A DNA stretch of 17,697 nt from CAYMCQ01 sp964389025 (GCA_964389025.1 CAYMCQ010000085.1:1-17697), one strand, 5' to 3'. Shown: positions 1 to 6,602, numbered from the stretch's first letter. A program made the numbers and translations. Notes: generated by a model from the sequence alone, not told the origin.

Positions 1-75
1 CTTGGAATCAATGAACGCCCGCGCGATGCGACCGGCGATGCCGATGTGCGGCTGCGGTTGTTGAGATAAGGGCAT
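1..75 (-). CDS. RND efflux transporter permease, N-terminal fragment (runs off window)
   Basis: Reading the minus strand from an ATG at 75 gives 25 codons that stay open to the window edge. The peptide begins MPLSQQPQPHIGIAG and continues RIARAFIDSK. An N-terminus of the form GIAGRIARxFIDSK followed by a membrane helix is typical of AcrB/CusA-type inner-membrane RND pumps. The position fits: it is the next gene after a HlyD adaptor and a TolC channel on the same strand, so the three would form a tripartite efflux system. The membrane helices and proton-relay residues lie outside the window, so substrate class (metal versus drug) cannot be judged. The gene is separated from the adaptor gene by a 140 bp repeat-bearing gap, unlike the other tight junctions of this cluster. 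Confidence 0.72.
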   Translation of the reverse strand, partial: MPLSQQPQPHIGIAGRIARAFIDSK

Positions 76-83
76 AAACTAAA

Positions 84-218
84 AAGCGCCAAGCACCAAC
101 ATCCAAGCTCCAGAGAAGCTCCAAATTTCAATCTCCAAGTCAAACGGCGCGCGACCCCTGTCGGGTGACTGGCGCTTGATGTTTCTTTGGAGCTTGGTGC
201 TTGGAATTTGGAGCTTCA
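84..218. repeat. Intergenic inverted repeat of CCAAGCTCCA-type units
   Basis: The spacer between the adaptor and the RND permease holds two arms in opposite orientation. GAAGCTCCAAATT at 115-127 is matched exactly by its reverse complement at 205-217. CCAAGCACCAA at 89-99 is matched by its complement at 194-204. A 15 bp unit at 103-117 is matched with one mismatch at 183-197. The units are permuted between arms, so this is a shuffled family of short motifs and not one clean hairpin. A GC-rich centre (about 145-175) includes a small ACCC/GGGT hairpin. The right arm contains the stop codon of the adaptor gene (216-218). I recall similar TTGGAGCTTGG-type repeats scattered in verrucomicrobial genomes, but that is memory, not a search. 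Confidence 0.7.
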
Positions 219-1259
219 TTTTCGTGCCTCCACGGCTTGTCCGTCGGTCAACTGCGCCGCGCCGTCAATCACCACAGCGTCGCCGATATGGAGACCCGAA
301 AGAATTTCCACCTCATTGCCTAAGGGCTTACCGGTTTTCACGAGATGCAACTGCGCGTGCTGGTTCGCAACGACGAAGACGATCTCCAACTGACCGCGCT
401 GCACAACTGCCGATGCGGGCACGCGCAGAGAGTTGCTTTCGCCAACTGGCACAAGCAGTCGGGCAAATTGGCCCGAACTCAAACCCGGCTGTGCTGACAC
501 ATCCACTTTGACCCGAAACGTGCGGCTGACCGAATCAGCGGTGGGCGCGATTTCACTGACCGTGCCAGTCAACTCTCCACTCACGCAGTCCACGCGGACA
601 GCGAAGCGGGCACCACGTTGAACCTGTGTGGCGATGGCCTGGGGAACGTCGGCTTCCAGTTGCAACGCGGATGGGTCCTCGATGGAAATCAAAGGTTTGC
701 CCGGCGCGGCCAAATCGCCCACTTCGGCCCATTTCTTCGTCACCACGCCGTCGAACGGCGCGACGATTTCGACATAACTCATCATCGCCTTCGCTTCCGC
801 CGCCGCGCCTTTGGCCAGGCGGTTTCGCGATTGTGCCGCATCATATTCTGCCCGTGTCACCGCCTGCTGCTCGAAAAGCGCCGCGACACGTTTCCACTCG
901 CGCTCCGCTTGTTCAAGCGATGCTTCAGCCTGCTCAAGGCGGGCGTTGATTTCGGCTGCGTCGAGGCGGGCGACCAAATCACCGGCTTTGACCCGCTGCC
1001 CCAACACCACCGGCAACTTGTCAATGCGGCCGCTCAACTTCGCTTCGAGCGTCGCGCGCAGTTTTGCCCGCACCGTGCCAACGACTTCCTCCGTCACCGC
1101 TCGTGATTTGTTTTCAACCCGCTGCACACGGACTTGAATGATCGGGAGGCTGGATGAACTTTCCTTTGAACCCTCGCGCTTGCGGCCACAACCGGCCAGA
1201 GCAAGTGCCGCGATGAAGATTGGAAGAAGGACAAGGGTTCGTGAGGACAATCGTTTCAT
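216..1259 (-). CDS. RND efflux periplasmic adaptor (HlyD/MFP family) lipoprotein
   Basis: This 347-residue protein is the membrane-fusion subunit that links an inner-membrane RND pump to an outer-membrane channel. The chosen ATG at 1259 gives a lipoprotein signal with lipobox LAGC (Cys24) after a hydrophobic run. The longer open frame upstream only runs through the end of the TolC gene. After the signal come a lipoyl-like half-motif (GRIDKLPVVLGQRVKAGDLVA), a helical hairpin rich in Ala, Glu and Gln (about residues 105-155), the second lipoyl half (IVAPFDGVVTKKWAEVGD) and a beta-barrel and membrane-proximal region with LRVPASAVV near the C-terminus. Length and order match the AcrA/MdtA class. 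It starts 1 bp after the TolC stop codon, so translational coupling is likely. Substrate is unknown. Confidence 0.93.
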   Translation of the reverse strand: MKRLSSRTLVLLPIFIAALALAGCGRKREGSKESSSSLPIIQVRVQRVENKSRAVTEEVVGTVRAKLRATLEAKLSGRIDKLPVVLGQRVKAGDLVARLDAAEINARLEQAEASLEQAEREWKRVAALFEQQAVTRAEYDAAQSRNRLAKGAAAEAKAMMSYVEIVAPFDGVVTKKWAEVGDLAAPGKPLISIEDPSALQLEADVPQAIATQVQRGARFAVRVDCVSGELTGTVSEIAPTADSVSRTFRVKVDVSAQPGLSSGQFARLLVPVGESNSLRVPASAVVQRGQLEIVFVVANQHAQLHLVKTGKPLGNEVEILSGLHIGDAVVIDGAAQLTDGQAVEARK

Positions 1260-1260
1260 A

Positions 1261-2574
1261 TCATTTGGCAGTCGGCTGGGAATCAAGTTGAGGCAAGGCC
1301 AAAGCCTTGCGGAGCGCGGCGACAGCGATGCGCTGGTCAGACTCAGCTTCCGCGCGACGAACGCGGGCGGTAACGAGCGCTGTTTCGGCATCAATCAACT
1401 GCGCCGAGAGCGCGAGTCCTTGCTCGAAGCGATTGCGCGTCAAGCTCGCGCTTTCCGCCGCTTGCTCCACCGTCTTGCTGCTCACCGCCAGACGCTCGTC
1501 CGCCGCTTTGAGATCGAGCCGGGCTTGTTCCACTTCAAAATCGAGTGCCAGGCGCAGCTTGCGTTGCTCCTCGCGGGCGGTTTCGAGGTTGGCTTTGGCC
1601 TCACGAACTTTGGCGCGGGTCGAAAAGCCGTCCCACAGATCCCACTGCGCCATGACGCCCGCCGTGTAGCTCCTGCCGTCTCCCCGAGTCACCCAGCCGT
1701 AATCGTAATCAAGGCTGCCGAAGGCGCTGACTCGCGGCTGGTAGCCGCTCTTCGAGCCGCGGACTTGCGCTTGCGCGGAGGATTCGCGCTCGCGGGCGGC
1801 GGCCAGCTCCGGGCGTTGCGCAAAATCTCCCAAGTTCGGCGCGCAGACGAAGGGAGCGGTGTCGGCAACAGTCAACCCGCCTTCTTCGATGCCCAACAAG
1901 TTGCGTAACGCGCGTTCGGCCAGGGTGTTTGCGTTGCGGGCGCGCACCAGGTCTTCGCGTGCTTGCGCCAGGCGCACTTCAATGTCCAGCACGTCGGACT
2001 TCAACAGCGTGCCGCCATCCAGACGCTTGCTTGAGATGGCCAGATTGCTCTCGAAGGATCTCACCGCTGCTGTCGTGGCGAGAACGAACTGCCGTGTCTT
2101 CAGCACGGTGTGAAACGCGCGCGATACTTCAAAGCCCAGCGCATTGCGGATGGCTGCGCTCTCCTGTTTCATGGCCTCGGTGTTCGCCTTGGCCGCCTGC
2201 CGCCCTGCAACATTCCGCCCACCGGCATAAAGCGGGATCGTGACGATGCCCCGCGCGTTAAAGTTATCCACATCGGGCACGTTATTGAAGTTGAGCGACG
2301 AACTGTAAGACCGCTGATTGAGGATGCTCCCAAAAACCATCATCGGATTATCCGTGCGGGTGTAGCTGGACTGGACTTGGAGCCGCGGCCAGAAGGCAGA
2401 ATTGGCCTGTTCCAGTTCGGCTTGCGCGACAGCGATCCGATGCTGCGCGATGCGCGCGTCTGGATTGTGAGTGAGGGCATAATCCAGCGAGCGCTTCAGC
2501 GTCCAGATGTCCGCCGTCCGCGCGGTGAACGCGCACGCGAGCAATCCGGCGACAAATGCCAGTGGCAGCTTCAT
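1261..2574 (-). CDS. TolC-family outer-membrane efflux protein
   Basis: A 437-residue protein with an N-terminal signal peptide (MKLPLAFVAGLLACAFTARTA) followed by the usual opening helix of the outer-membrane efflux family (LKRSLDYALTHNPDA). Two similar halves of long Ala/Glu/Arg-rich helices are visible, one near residues 30-75 and again near 235-275, with an intervening aromatic beta segment (FGSLDYDYGWVTRGDG) and the family's WDLWDGFSTRAKV stretch near 310. This is the trimeric outer-membrane duct for type I or RND export. Its ATG overlaps the stop codon of the upstream DUF2892 gene by 4 bp (ATGA), and its stop lies 1 bp before the adaptor start, so the efflux genes are cotranscribed with the sulfur-related genes upstream. 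Confidence 0.93.
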   Translation of the reverse strand: MKLPLAFVAGLLACAFTARTADIWTLKRSLDYALTHNPDARIAQHRIAVAQAELEQANSAFWPRLQVQSSYTRTDNPMMVFGSILNQRSYSSSLNFNNVPDVDNFNARGIVTIPLYAGGRNVAGRQAAKANTEAMKQESAAIRNALGFEVSRAFHTVLKTRQFVLATTAAVRSFESNLAISSKRLDGGTLLKSDVLDIEVRLAQAREDLVRARNANTLAERALRNLLGIEEGGLTVADTAPFVCAPNLGDFAQRPELAAARERESSAQAQVRGSKSGYQPRVSAFGSLDYDYGWVTRGDGRSYTAGVMAQWDLWDGFSTRAKVREAKANLETAREEQRKLRLALDFEVEQARLDLKAADERLAVSSKTVEQAAESASLTRNRFEQGLALSAQLIDAETALVTARVRRAEAESDQRIAVAALRKALALPQLDSQPTAK

Positions 2575-2804
2575 TTTGAGCAGCAGGAAGCGCCGGGTTT
2601 CTCGGTTTCACAGCATGAACCGCCCACGCCGAGTTTCTTGAGAATCATCTCCAACGGACAAAAGTTCGTGAACGAGGACTGGAGCAGATTGAGACCGACG
2701 AACGCGGTGAACCAGAGCCAGTATGGGCTGTGGTAGTGCGCGAGCAAGAGGCTGGCGAGGACGAACGCTCCGGCGAACCGGCGGATGAGCATGTGCATTT
2801 TCAT
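2571..2804 (-). CDS. YgaP-like small membrane protein (DUF2892) with cysteine-rich tail
   Basis: This 77-residue protein starts at ATG 2804 (MKMHMLIRRFAGAFVLAS). It has two hydrophobic segments (about residues 9-24 and 27-42) and then the SFTNFCPLEMILKKLGV segment characteristic of the DUF2892 / YgaP inner-membrane domain. In E. coli this domain is fused to a rhodanese; here it stands alone. The tail carries CCETEKPGASCC, two vicinal cysteine pairs suited to metal or persulfide binding; that role is inferred. In-frame codons upstream of 2804 overlap the preceding gene and look non-native, so this start is preferred. It overlaps the TolC start by 4 bp and follows the DUF6132-like gene by 22 bp, placing it at the boundary of the sulfur and efflux parts of the cluster. 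Confidence 0.82.
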   Translation of the reverse strand: MKMHMLIRRFAGAFVLASLLLAHYHSPYWLWFTAFVGLNLLQSSFTNFCPLEMILKKLGVGGSCCETEKPGASCCSK

Positions 2805-2826
2805 AATTTGTGTTCCGTGGTTGAGT

Positions 2827-2994
2827 TCAACGAAAGCTGGTTGCAATGAGCGCTCCCAGCACTGCGCCATAGATCGTGCTGATGATGGGATTGCTCGTGA
2901 GCGGGCACATGCCCGTCGAGCAGCCGACGAGTTTGTAGAAGGCCAATCCAAGCCCACCCCCGATGACCACGCCGATAAGTAGTTTCAGAATCAT
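2827..2994 (-). CDS. DUF6132-like small membrane protein
   Basis: A 55-residue protein starting at ATG 2994 (MILKLLIGVVIGGGLGLAFY). It has a glycine-rich transmembrane helix, a short loop with GCSTGMCPLTSNPIIST, and a second helix (IYGAVLGALIATSF). The GCSTGxCP(I/L)TSNP loop is the signature I associate with DUF6132, a family of unknown function often found near YgaP-type and thiosulfate or sulfide genes. The paired cysteines could bind a metal or sulfane sulfur, but this is not shown. A purine-rich GGAGAAG lies 11 nt upstream (3006-3012), inside the end of the zinc-finger gene. The start codon is 2 bp after that gene's stop, so the two are probably translationally coupled. Confidence 0.78.
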   Translation of the reverse strand: MILKLLIGVVIGGGLGLAFYKLVGCSTGMCPLTSNPIISTIYGAVLGALIATSFR

Positions 2995-2996
2995 GA

Positions 2997-3248
2997 TTAT
3001 GCTTTCTTCTCCGCGTGTTTTTGCCGCCACCGTGAGCGCAAAGCGTCGTGCAATTGCTCCCGAAACTTGACCGGCAGTTCATACGGCTGGCCGCTCTTGT
3101 AGAGGGTGATGGTCTTGCGGATGTTGTCCACGACCACCTGGCAGGGATTGCAGCCCGCCATGTGCTTCTCGAATTCATCGCAGACGGACGGGTCAACCGT
3201 GCCGTCCACGTATTCGTTCAACAGCTTCAATAGCTCTTCGCACTTCAT
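2997..3248 (-). CDS. Soluble zinc-finger (zf-HC2) anti-sigma-like protein
   Basis: An 83-residue protein (MKCEELLKLLNEYVDGTVDP...) with the HC2 zinc-finger layout: Cys3, then His29-x3-Cys33-x2-Cys36, within a helical N-terminal domain of the ZAS type. Such domains bind ECF sigma factors, and in RsrA- and ChrR-like members the zinc site responds to oxidants or thiol stress. There is no transmembrane segment, so it should be cytoplasmic like RsrA and not membrane-anchored like most HC2 anti-sigmas. The rest is charged and helical (IRKTITLYKSGQPYELPVKF). An ECF sigma gene lies about 2.7 kb upstream on the same strand, so partnership is plausible but inferred. It could instead be a zinc-binding regulator unrelated to that sigma factor. 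Confidence 0.82.
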   Translation of the reverse strand: MKCEELLKLLNEYVDGTVDPSVCDEFEKHMAGCNPCQVVVDNIRKTITLYKSGQPYELPVKFREQLHDALRSRWRQKHAEKKA

Positions 3249-3262
3249 AAGCCGACGTCCGT

Positions 3263-3760
3263 TCAAGTGAAAATGATCTGCCCGCCGGCGGACAGTTCGT
3301 AGAATTCGCCCACGGTGAGCACCTTCTCCACCTGCGGCACAAAATCTTTCTCGGTGAGGTGAAACATGTCCACCGTGGCTTTGCAAGCGTAGAGCTTGCC
3401 GCCGGCGTCGTGGATCATCTCGATGAACTCGCCCACGGGCGGGATGTCGAGCTTGTCCATTTCCTTCTTCATCATCCGGGTCGCGAAGGCGGACATGCCC
3501 GGCAACGCGCCCAGCAGCGTCGGCAGGGGAAAGCCCCTGGCGTCGGGCACGCGCATGGCCGGGTTGCCCACGGTGGCGATGCGGATTTTGTCCTGGTAGC
3601 CCTTCAGCACGGCGTAGAGGCCGAAGAAGGTGAAGAAGAGGTTCGCCTCGATACCTTCCATGCGCGCGCCGTTGGCCATGATGAGGCCGGGATAGACGCC
3701 ATCGAGCGAGCCGCGCGAGACGATGATGGAAACTTTTTTGATTTTGTTGTCGGTGTTCAT
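3263..3760 (-). CDS. DsrE/DsrF-like (DsrE2) sulfur-relay protein
   Basis: A 165-residue protein of the DsrE-like fold. It starts with a beta strand (KKVSIIVSRGSLDGVYPGL), then a Rossmann-like core with FFTFFGLYAVLKG, a variable insert with a Met-rich helix (MSAFATRMMKKEMDKL), and the strand-loop GGKLYACKATVDMF containing Cys126. That cysteine is in the place where DsrE2-type proteins carry sulfane sulfur as a persulfide. Relatives act in sulfur transfer with TusA, DsrC and rhodaneses. The start at 3760 is fixed by a strong Shine-Dalgarno sequence (GGAGG at 3766-3770); a TTG at 3784 would overlap the upstream gene. It lies 14 bp after the DsrC/TusE-like gene, its natural functional partner. 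Confidence 0.88.
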   Translation of the reverse strand: MNTDNKIKKVSIIVSRGSLDGVYPGLIMANGARMEGIEANLFFTFFGLYAVLKGYQDKIRIATVGNPAMRVPDARGFPLPTLLGALPGMSAFATRMMKKEMDKLDIPPVGEFIEMIHDAGGKLYACKATVDMFHLTEKDFVPQVEKVLTVGEFYELSAGGQIIFT

Positions 3761-3765
3761 GGTCG

Positions 3766-3770
3766 CCTCC
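3766..3770 (-). promoter_or_regulatory. Shine-Dalgarno site of the DsrE2-like gene
   Basis: GGAGG on the minus strand, 5 nt before the ATG at 3760. It decides the start against an in-frame TTG at 3784 and is the clearest ribosome-binding site of this cluster. Confidence 0.75.
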
Positions 3771-3774
3771 GGGT

Positions 3775-4089
3775 TCACACGCAACTGGCGGGTTTCGGGT
3801 AGCCGGCGATGAGCGCCGCCTTCTTGATCGGGCCATCGGGGAACAGCGCGTAAAGATCCTTGGTCGGAATGCCGCCGACCTTGTTCATGCGCCTCATCCC
3901 GGGCACGACGCCGCGTTCCTTGAAGTCCCGGTCAATGAAGTCCAGCACCTTCCAGTGCGCGTCGGTGAGCGTGATGCCCAGTTCCTGCGCGAGCGCGCCG
4001 GCGATCTCGCGATTCCACTGGGTGTGATTGGTGAGGTAACCCTCTTCGTTCACGTCGAGGGTGAATCCGTTGATGGTTTTCTGTGGCAT
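3775..4089 (-). CDS. DsrC/TusE-family sulfur carrier, second cysteine replaced by Ala
   Basis: A 104-residue protein with typical DsrC/TusE features: a start like MPQKTINGFTLDVNEEGYL, the segment WNREIAGALAQELGITLTDAHW, and the flexible C-terminal arm GYPKPASCV. Cys103, the penultimate residue, is the conserved persulfide-carrying CysA. In respiratory DsrC a second cysteine (CysB) sits eleven residues earlier (Cys-x10-Cys); here that position is Ala92. The protein therefore cannot form the intramolecular trisulfide used by DsrAB/DsrMKJOP and fits better as a TusE-like or DsrC-like carrier. It lies 23 bp after the SQR-like gene and 14 bp before the DsrE2-like gene, suggesting it takes sulfane sulfur from one of them. 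The ATG at 4089 gives the usual family length. Confidence 0.92.
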   Translation of the reverse strand: MPQKTINGFTLDVNEEGYLTNHTQWNREIAGALAQELGITLTDAHWKVLDFIDRDFKERGVVPGMRRMNKVGGIPTKDLYALFPDGPIKKAALIAGYPKPASCV

Positions 4090-4112
4090 AGGCGTTGGGT
4101 TGTGGTTTGTGG

Positions 4113-5378
4113 TTAAACAGCAGGTTCGGCTTTGAGCAGACCGGGCGGAATTTCTTTGCCGGCGAGGCTCATCTTGTGTTCCACCAGCGGCAGCGGCAGG
4201 CCTCTCAGAAGGACGTGCCAGTAAATCCATTTGAAGGCGAGCTTGCCGAGGTGGTTCAAGCGCGACTCGCCCAGCAGGGCAAACGGACCGAACGCCGGCA
4301 CGGGGAAGTTCCCCGGCACGGGTTCGAGGTGGTAATTGAAATCCAGCAGGAAACCCTTGCCGCGGCCCGACTCGATGAAGCAGTTGGCGTGACCGTCGAA
4401 TTCGGCCTGCAACGGCTCGCCGCGGATGAAGCGCAGCACGTTCTCGGTGAGCACCTCGGCCTCAAAGTGCGCCACCGAACCGGCTTTGGACGTGGGCAGG
4501 TCCGTCGCGTCGCCGATGACGAAAATGTTCGCGTGGGCCTTCGATTGCAGCGTGTGTTTGTCGGTCGGGATGTAGTTCAACTCGTCGCCCAAGCCGGAAC
4601 GTTCGATGGCCGCATCGCCCATGTTCGGCGGCACGGTCACGAGCAGGTCGTAATCCACCTCCTTGTCGTCCCACGACACAATCTTGTGCTGCTCGTTGTC
4701 CACGCGCGCGATGGCGAAATCGGGGACGACCCGGATGCGTTTCTCGGCCAGCAGGCGGTCGAGGATTTTCGACGCCACCGGCTTGGTGAACGCACCGGAG
4801 AGCGGCGTCACATAGATCAGTTCGGTTTTGTCCCGCAGACCGCGCTCCTCCAGCCACGCGTCCGCCAGGAACGCGAACTCCAGCGGCGCAACCGGGCACT
4901 TGATCGGCATCTCGCAGACATGCACGACCAGCCGCCCGCCCTGCCAGTCGCGCAACTTCTCCCGCAGCGCGACCGCGCCTTCAAACGTGTAAAAGTCAAA
5001 CACCCGCTTGCGCCAATCCTCGCCCAACATTCCCTCGGTTTGTTCCGGCGCGGGCCGTGTGCCGGTGGCGACGATCAACACGTCGTAGTCCAGCGCCGCG
5101 CCGGAGGCCAGGAGCACCTTGTTCGCCGCGGCCTCGATGCGATCAATCCGCTCTTCCACGAGATTCACACCGGCGGGCAGGAAGCGCCGCTTTGGCTTCA
5201 CCACGTCCTTTTCGGAATAGAGGCCAAACGGCAGAAAGAGAAAGCCCGGTTGGTAATAATGGGCGGGGTCTTGATCCACCACGGTGATGCTCCATTCGCG
5301 ACGGTCCACGCCTTTGTGGAGGTGGTTGGCCATCATCGTGCCCGCCGTTCCCGCTCCGAGTATCAGCAGATTCTTCAT
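4113..5378 (-). CDS. Sulfide:quinone oxidoreductase-like FAD flavoprotein
   Basis: A 421-residue member of the two-dinucleotide-binding-domain flavoprotein family. The N-terminus has the FAD-binding GAGTAG motif (residues 8-13). ATGTRP (104-109) and IFVIGDATDLP (285-295) are the second and third FAD contacts. Cysteines lie at 155, 161 (in PIKCPVAPLEF) and 333 (in HANCFIESGRGKG), matching the three-cysteine pattern of sulfide:quinone reductases with a redox pair plus an additional cysteine. The C-terminus (FKWIYWHVLLRGLPLP) is amphipathic and aromatic, as expected for membrane association near quinone. It probably oxidises sulfide or a persulfide to sulfane sulfur and passes electrons to quinone. 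It could be another persulfide-linked flavoprotein of the same family. A candidate promoter lies just upstream. Confidence 0.85.
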   Translation of the reverse strand: MKNLLILGAGTAGTMMANHLHKGVDRREWSITVVDQDPAHYYQPGFLFLPFGLYSEKDVVKPKRRFLPAGVNLVEERIDRIEAAANKVLLASGAALDYDVLIVATGTRPAPEQTEGMLGEDWRKRVFDFYTFEGAVALREKLRDWQGGRLVVHVCEMPIKCPVAPLEFAFLADAWLEERGLRDKTELIYVTPLSGAFTKPVASKILDRLLAEKRIRVVPDFAIARVDNEQHKIVSWDDKEVDYDLLVTVPPNMGDAAIERSGLGDELNYIPTDKHTLQSKAHANIFVIGDATDLPTSKAGSVAHFEAEVLTENVLRFIRGEPLQAEFDGHANCFIESGRGKGFLLDFNYHLEPVPGNFPVPAFGPFALLGESRLNHLGKLAFKWIYWHVLLRGLPLPLVEHKMSLAGKEIPPGLLKAEPAV

Positions 5379-5408
5379 ACCACTGACTGAGCCGTGAGGC
5401 GCGCGAAA

Positions 5409-5436
5409 GTTACAAAATGAATTGGCAACCTGTTAA
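5409..5436 (-). promoter_or_regulatory. Candidate sigma70-type promoter for the SQR-like gene
   Basis: On the minus strand, TTAACA (5431-5436, 5 of 6 to the -35 consensus) and TGTAAC (5409-5414, 4 of 6 to the -10) are separated by 16 bp, with the start codon of the SQR-like gene about 30 nt downstream. The -35 overlaps the stop codon of the preceding methyltransferase gene. This could give the sulfur genes a start independent of the sigma gene. It rests on motif match only. Confidence 0.3.
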
Positions 5437-5930
5437 ACCAGATTTCGCGGGTGTCGGAGGCGCGGGATGAAACGCGGAACGCGGCGTTCGTAGTCCGTAT
5501 AGCTGGGAAACTGTTCCCGTAACCAGCGTTCTTCGCGTCGCGCTTTGGCGTGGAAGAACGGAATCAAGACCAGCGCCGCGATGAGTGCCGGCCAGCTTTG
5601 CCAGATCAGCGCCCAGCCGGGCGACGCCAGCATGACGCTGGTATAGAGCGGATGCCGCACTTGCGCGTAAATGCCCCGTTGCACAAGTTCCGAGCCCTCG
5701 CGTGGCTGCGGGAACGGTGTGCGATTGCGCCCGAGCACGGCGACTCCGGTGATGCCAAAGTAACCGCCCATGACAAAAAATCCCGCGCCCGCCGCGATCA
5801 CTGGCAGTCGCGTCCAGTCCCCGTGAAACATCACGCCAAGCACGATGACCGCCGTCATCAAAATGAATTGGACCACGACCCACGCGCCGCCACGCGCGAG
5901 GAAGCTGTTGGAGTTGCGTTGGTCAATCAT
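5433..5930 (-). CDS. Isoprenylcysteine carboxyl methyltransferase-like membrane protein
   Basis: A 165-residue integral membrane protein with hydrophobic segments near residues 14-34, 43-62 and 100-125. It carries the family signature RHPLYTS (about 92-98), where the SAM-binding part begins, and the C-terminal EERWLREQFPSYTDYERRVPRFIP. These are the hallmarks of the ICMT/PEMT-type methyltransferase superfamily (also annotated NnrU-like or DUF1295-like). Bacterial members of this form rarely have a known substrate; there is no evidence here for prenylated protein substrates. The gene overlaps the end of the sigma factor gene by 8 bp, so it is translated from the same message. It precedes the SQR-like gene by 54 bp. 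Confidence 0.87.
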   Translation of the reverse strand: MIDQRNSNSFLARGGAWVVVQFILMTAVIVLGVMFHGDWTRLPVIAAGAGFFVMGGYFGITGVAVLGRNRTPFPQPREGSELVQRGIYAQVRHPLYTSVMLASPGWALIWQSWPALIAALVLIPFFHAKARREERWLREQFPSYTDYERRVPRFIPRLRHPRNLV

Positions 5931-6591
5931 GATGATGCTGGCCGCGCACGATGCGCGTGGCGGGATCGCCGAGCGTGCGGGTGAGTTGCTCGCGCAGTTG
6001 CAGCCGGGCGCGGAGCAGGCGCACCTTCACGTTGGATTCGCTCAGGCCGAGCGCGTCAGCAGTTTCCTTGACTGACATTCCCTCCACGTCGCGCAGCAGG
6101 AACACGAGCCGGTGCTTTTCATCCAACCGGGCCAGCGCCTCATCCAGCAAGCGCCGGGTCTCGTTCCGTTCCACCAATTGCTCCGGCGATTGCCGCCAAT
6201 CCGCGATGTATTCCGGGTGCGGAATGGAATTGAGGTTTTCCGAAACTTCAGTGGCTTCCTCCAACGAGACCGTGTCCAGGCCTTTCCGTTTGCGGATTAC
6301 TTTGAGCGCGGCGTGTGTGGCGATGCTCATCAACCACGTTTTGAAACTGGCTTCCTCGCGAAAGCCATCGAGATGCTCCAGGGCACTGAGAAAAGTTTGC
6401 TGGGTGACGTCCTGGGCGTCTTGTTCGTGGCGCAGCATTCGCAAAGCGAGGGAATAGACACGCTGCTCGTGACGTGAGGTCAACGCCTCGAAGGCATTCA
6501 AGTCGCCCCCCTTCGCGAGATGCACCATTTTCGGGTCCGGAGTTTCGTTGGTTGGCCTTGTCCCGATTTTGTGGGCTGCTGCGCGGCGCAT
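5923..6591 (-). CDS. RNA polymerase ECF-type sigma factor
   Basis: Up to 222 residues. Region 2 is clear (AFEALTSRHEQRVYSLALRM, then DAQDVTQQTFLSALEHL and SFKTWLMSIATHAALKVIRK), followed by a linker and region 4 with a helix-turn-helix (LRDVEGMSVKETADALGLSE, SNVKVRLLRARLQLRE). It directs RNA polymerase to a small regulon. The ATG at 6591 gives the longest form, but the first 13 or so codons read through sequence resembling an insertion-sequence end, and the alternative ATG at 6528 (Met22, MVHLAKGGD) begins close to conserved region 2. The gene opens the minus-strand string that includes a zinc-finger anti-sigma-like gene four genes later. The tail ends in HHH, and the next gene overlaps its stop. 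Confidence 0.9.
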   Translation of the reverse strand: MRRAAAHKIGTRPTNETPDPKMVHLAKGGDLNAFEALTSRHEQRVYSLALRMLRHEQDAQDVTQQTFLSALEHLDGFREEASFKTWLMSIATHAALKVIRKRKGLDTVSLEEATEVSENLNSIPHPEYIADWRQSPEQLVERNETRRLLDEALARLDEKHRLVFLLRDVEGMSVKETADALGLSESNVKVRLLRARLQLREQLTRTLGDPATRIVRGQHHHD

Positions 6592-6602
6592 GAGACATGG
6601 TT

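Noticed and set aside
187..393. Small plus-strand frame reading MELGAWNLELHF across the repeat
   Set aside because: The WNLE-like peptide is simply the translation of the TTGGAGCTTGG repeat and then runs antisense through the adaptor gene.
1260..1394. 45-residue N-terminal extension of the adaptor gene
   Set aside because: It overlaps the end of tolC, lacks a signal, and would hide the lipobox signal that begins at 1259.
3775..4089. Interpretation of the DsrC-like gene as evidence for dissimilatory sulfate reduction
   Set aside because: The second redox cysteine is missing and no dsrAB, dsrMKJOP or apr genes are visible.
4095..5390. 431-codon open frame on the plus strand opposite the SQR-like gene
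   Set aside because: It is antisense to a well-supported flavoprotein, rich in Arg, His and Gln as expected from the complement of GC-biased codons, and shows no recognisable motif.
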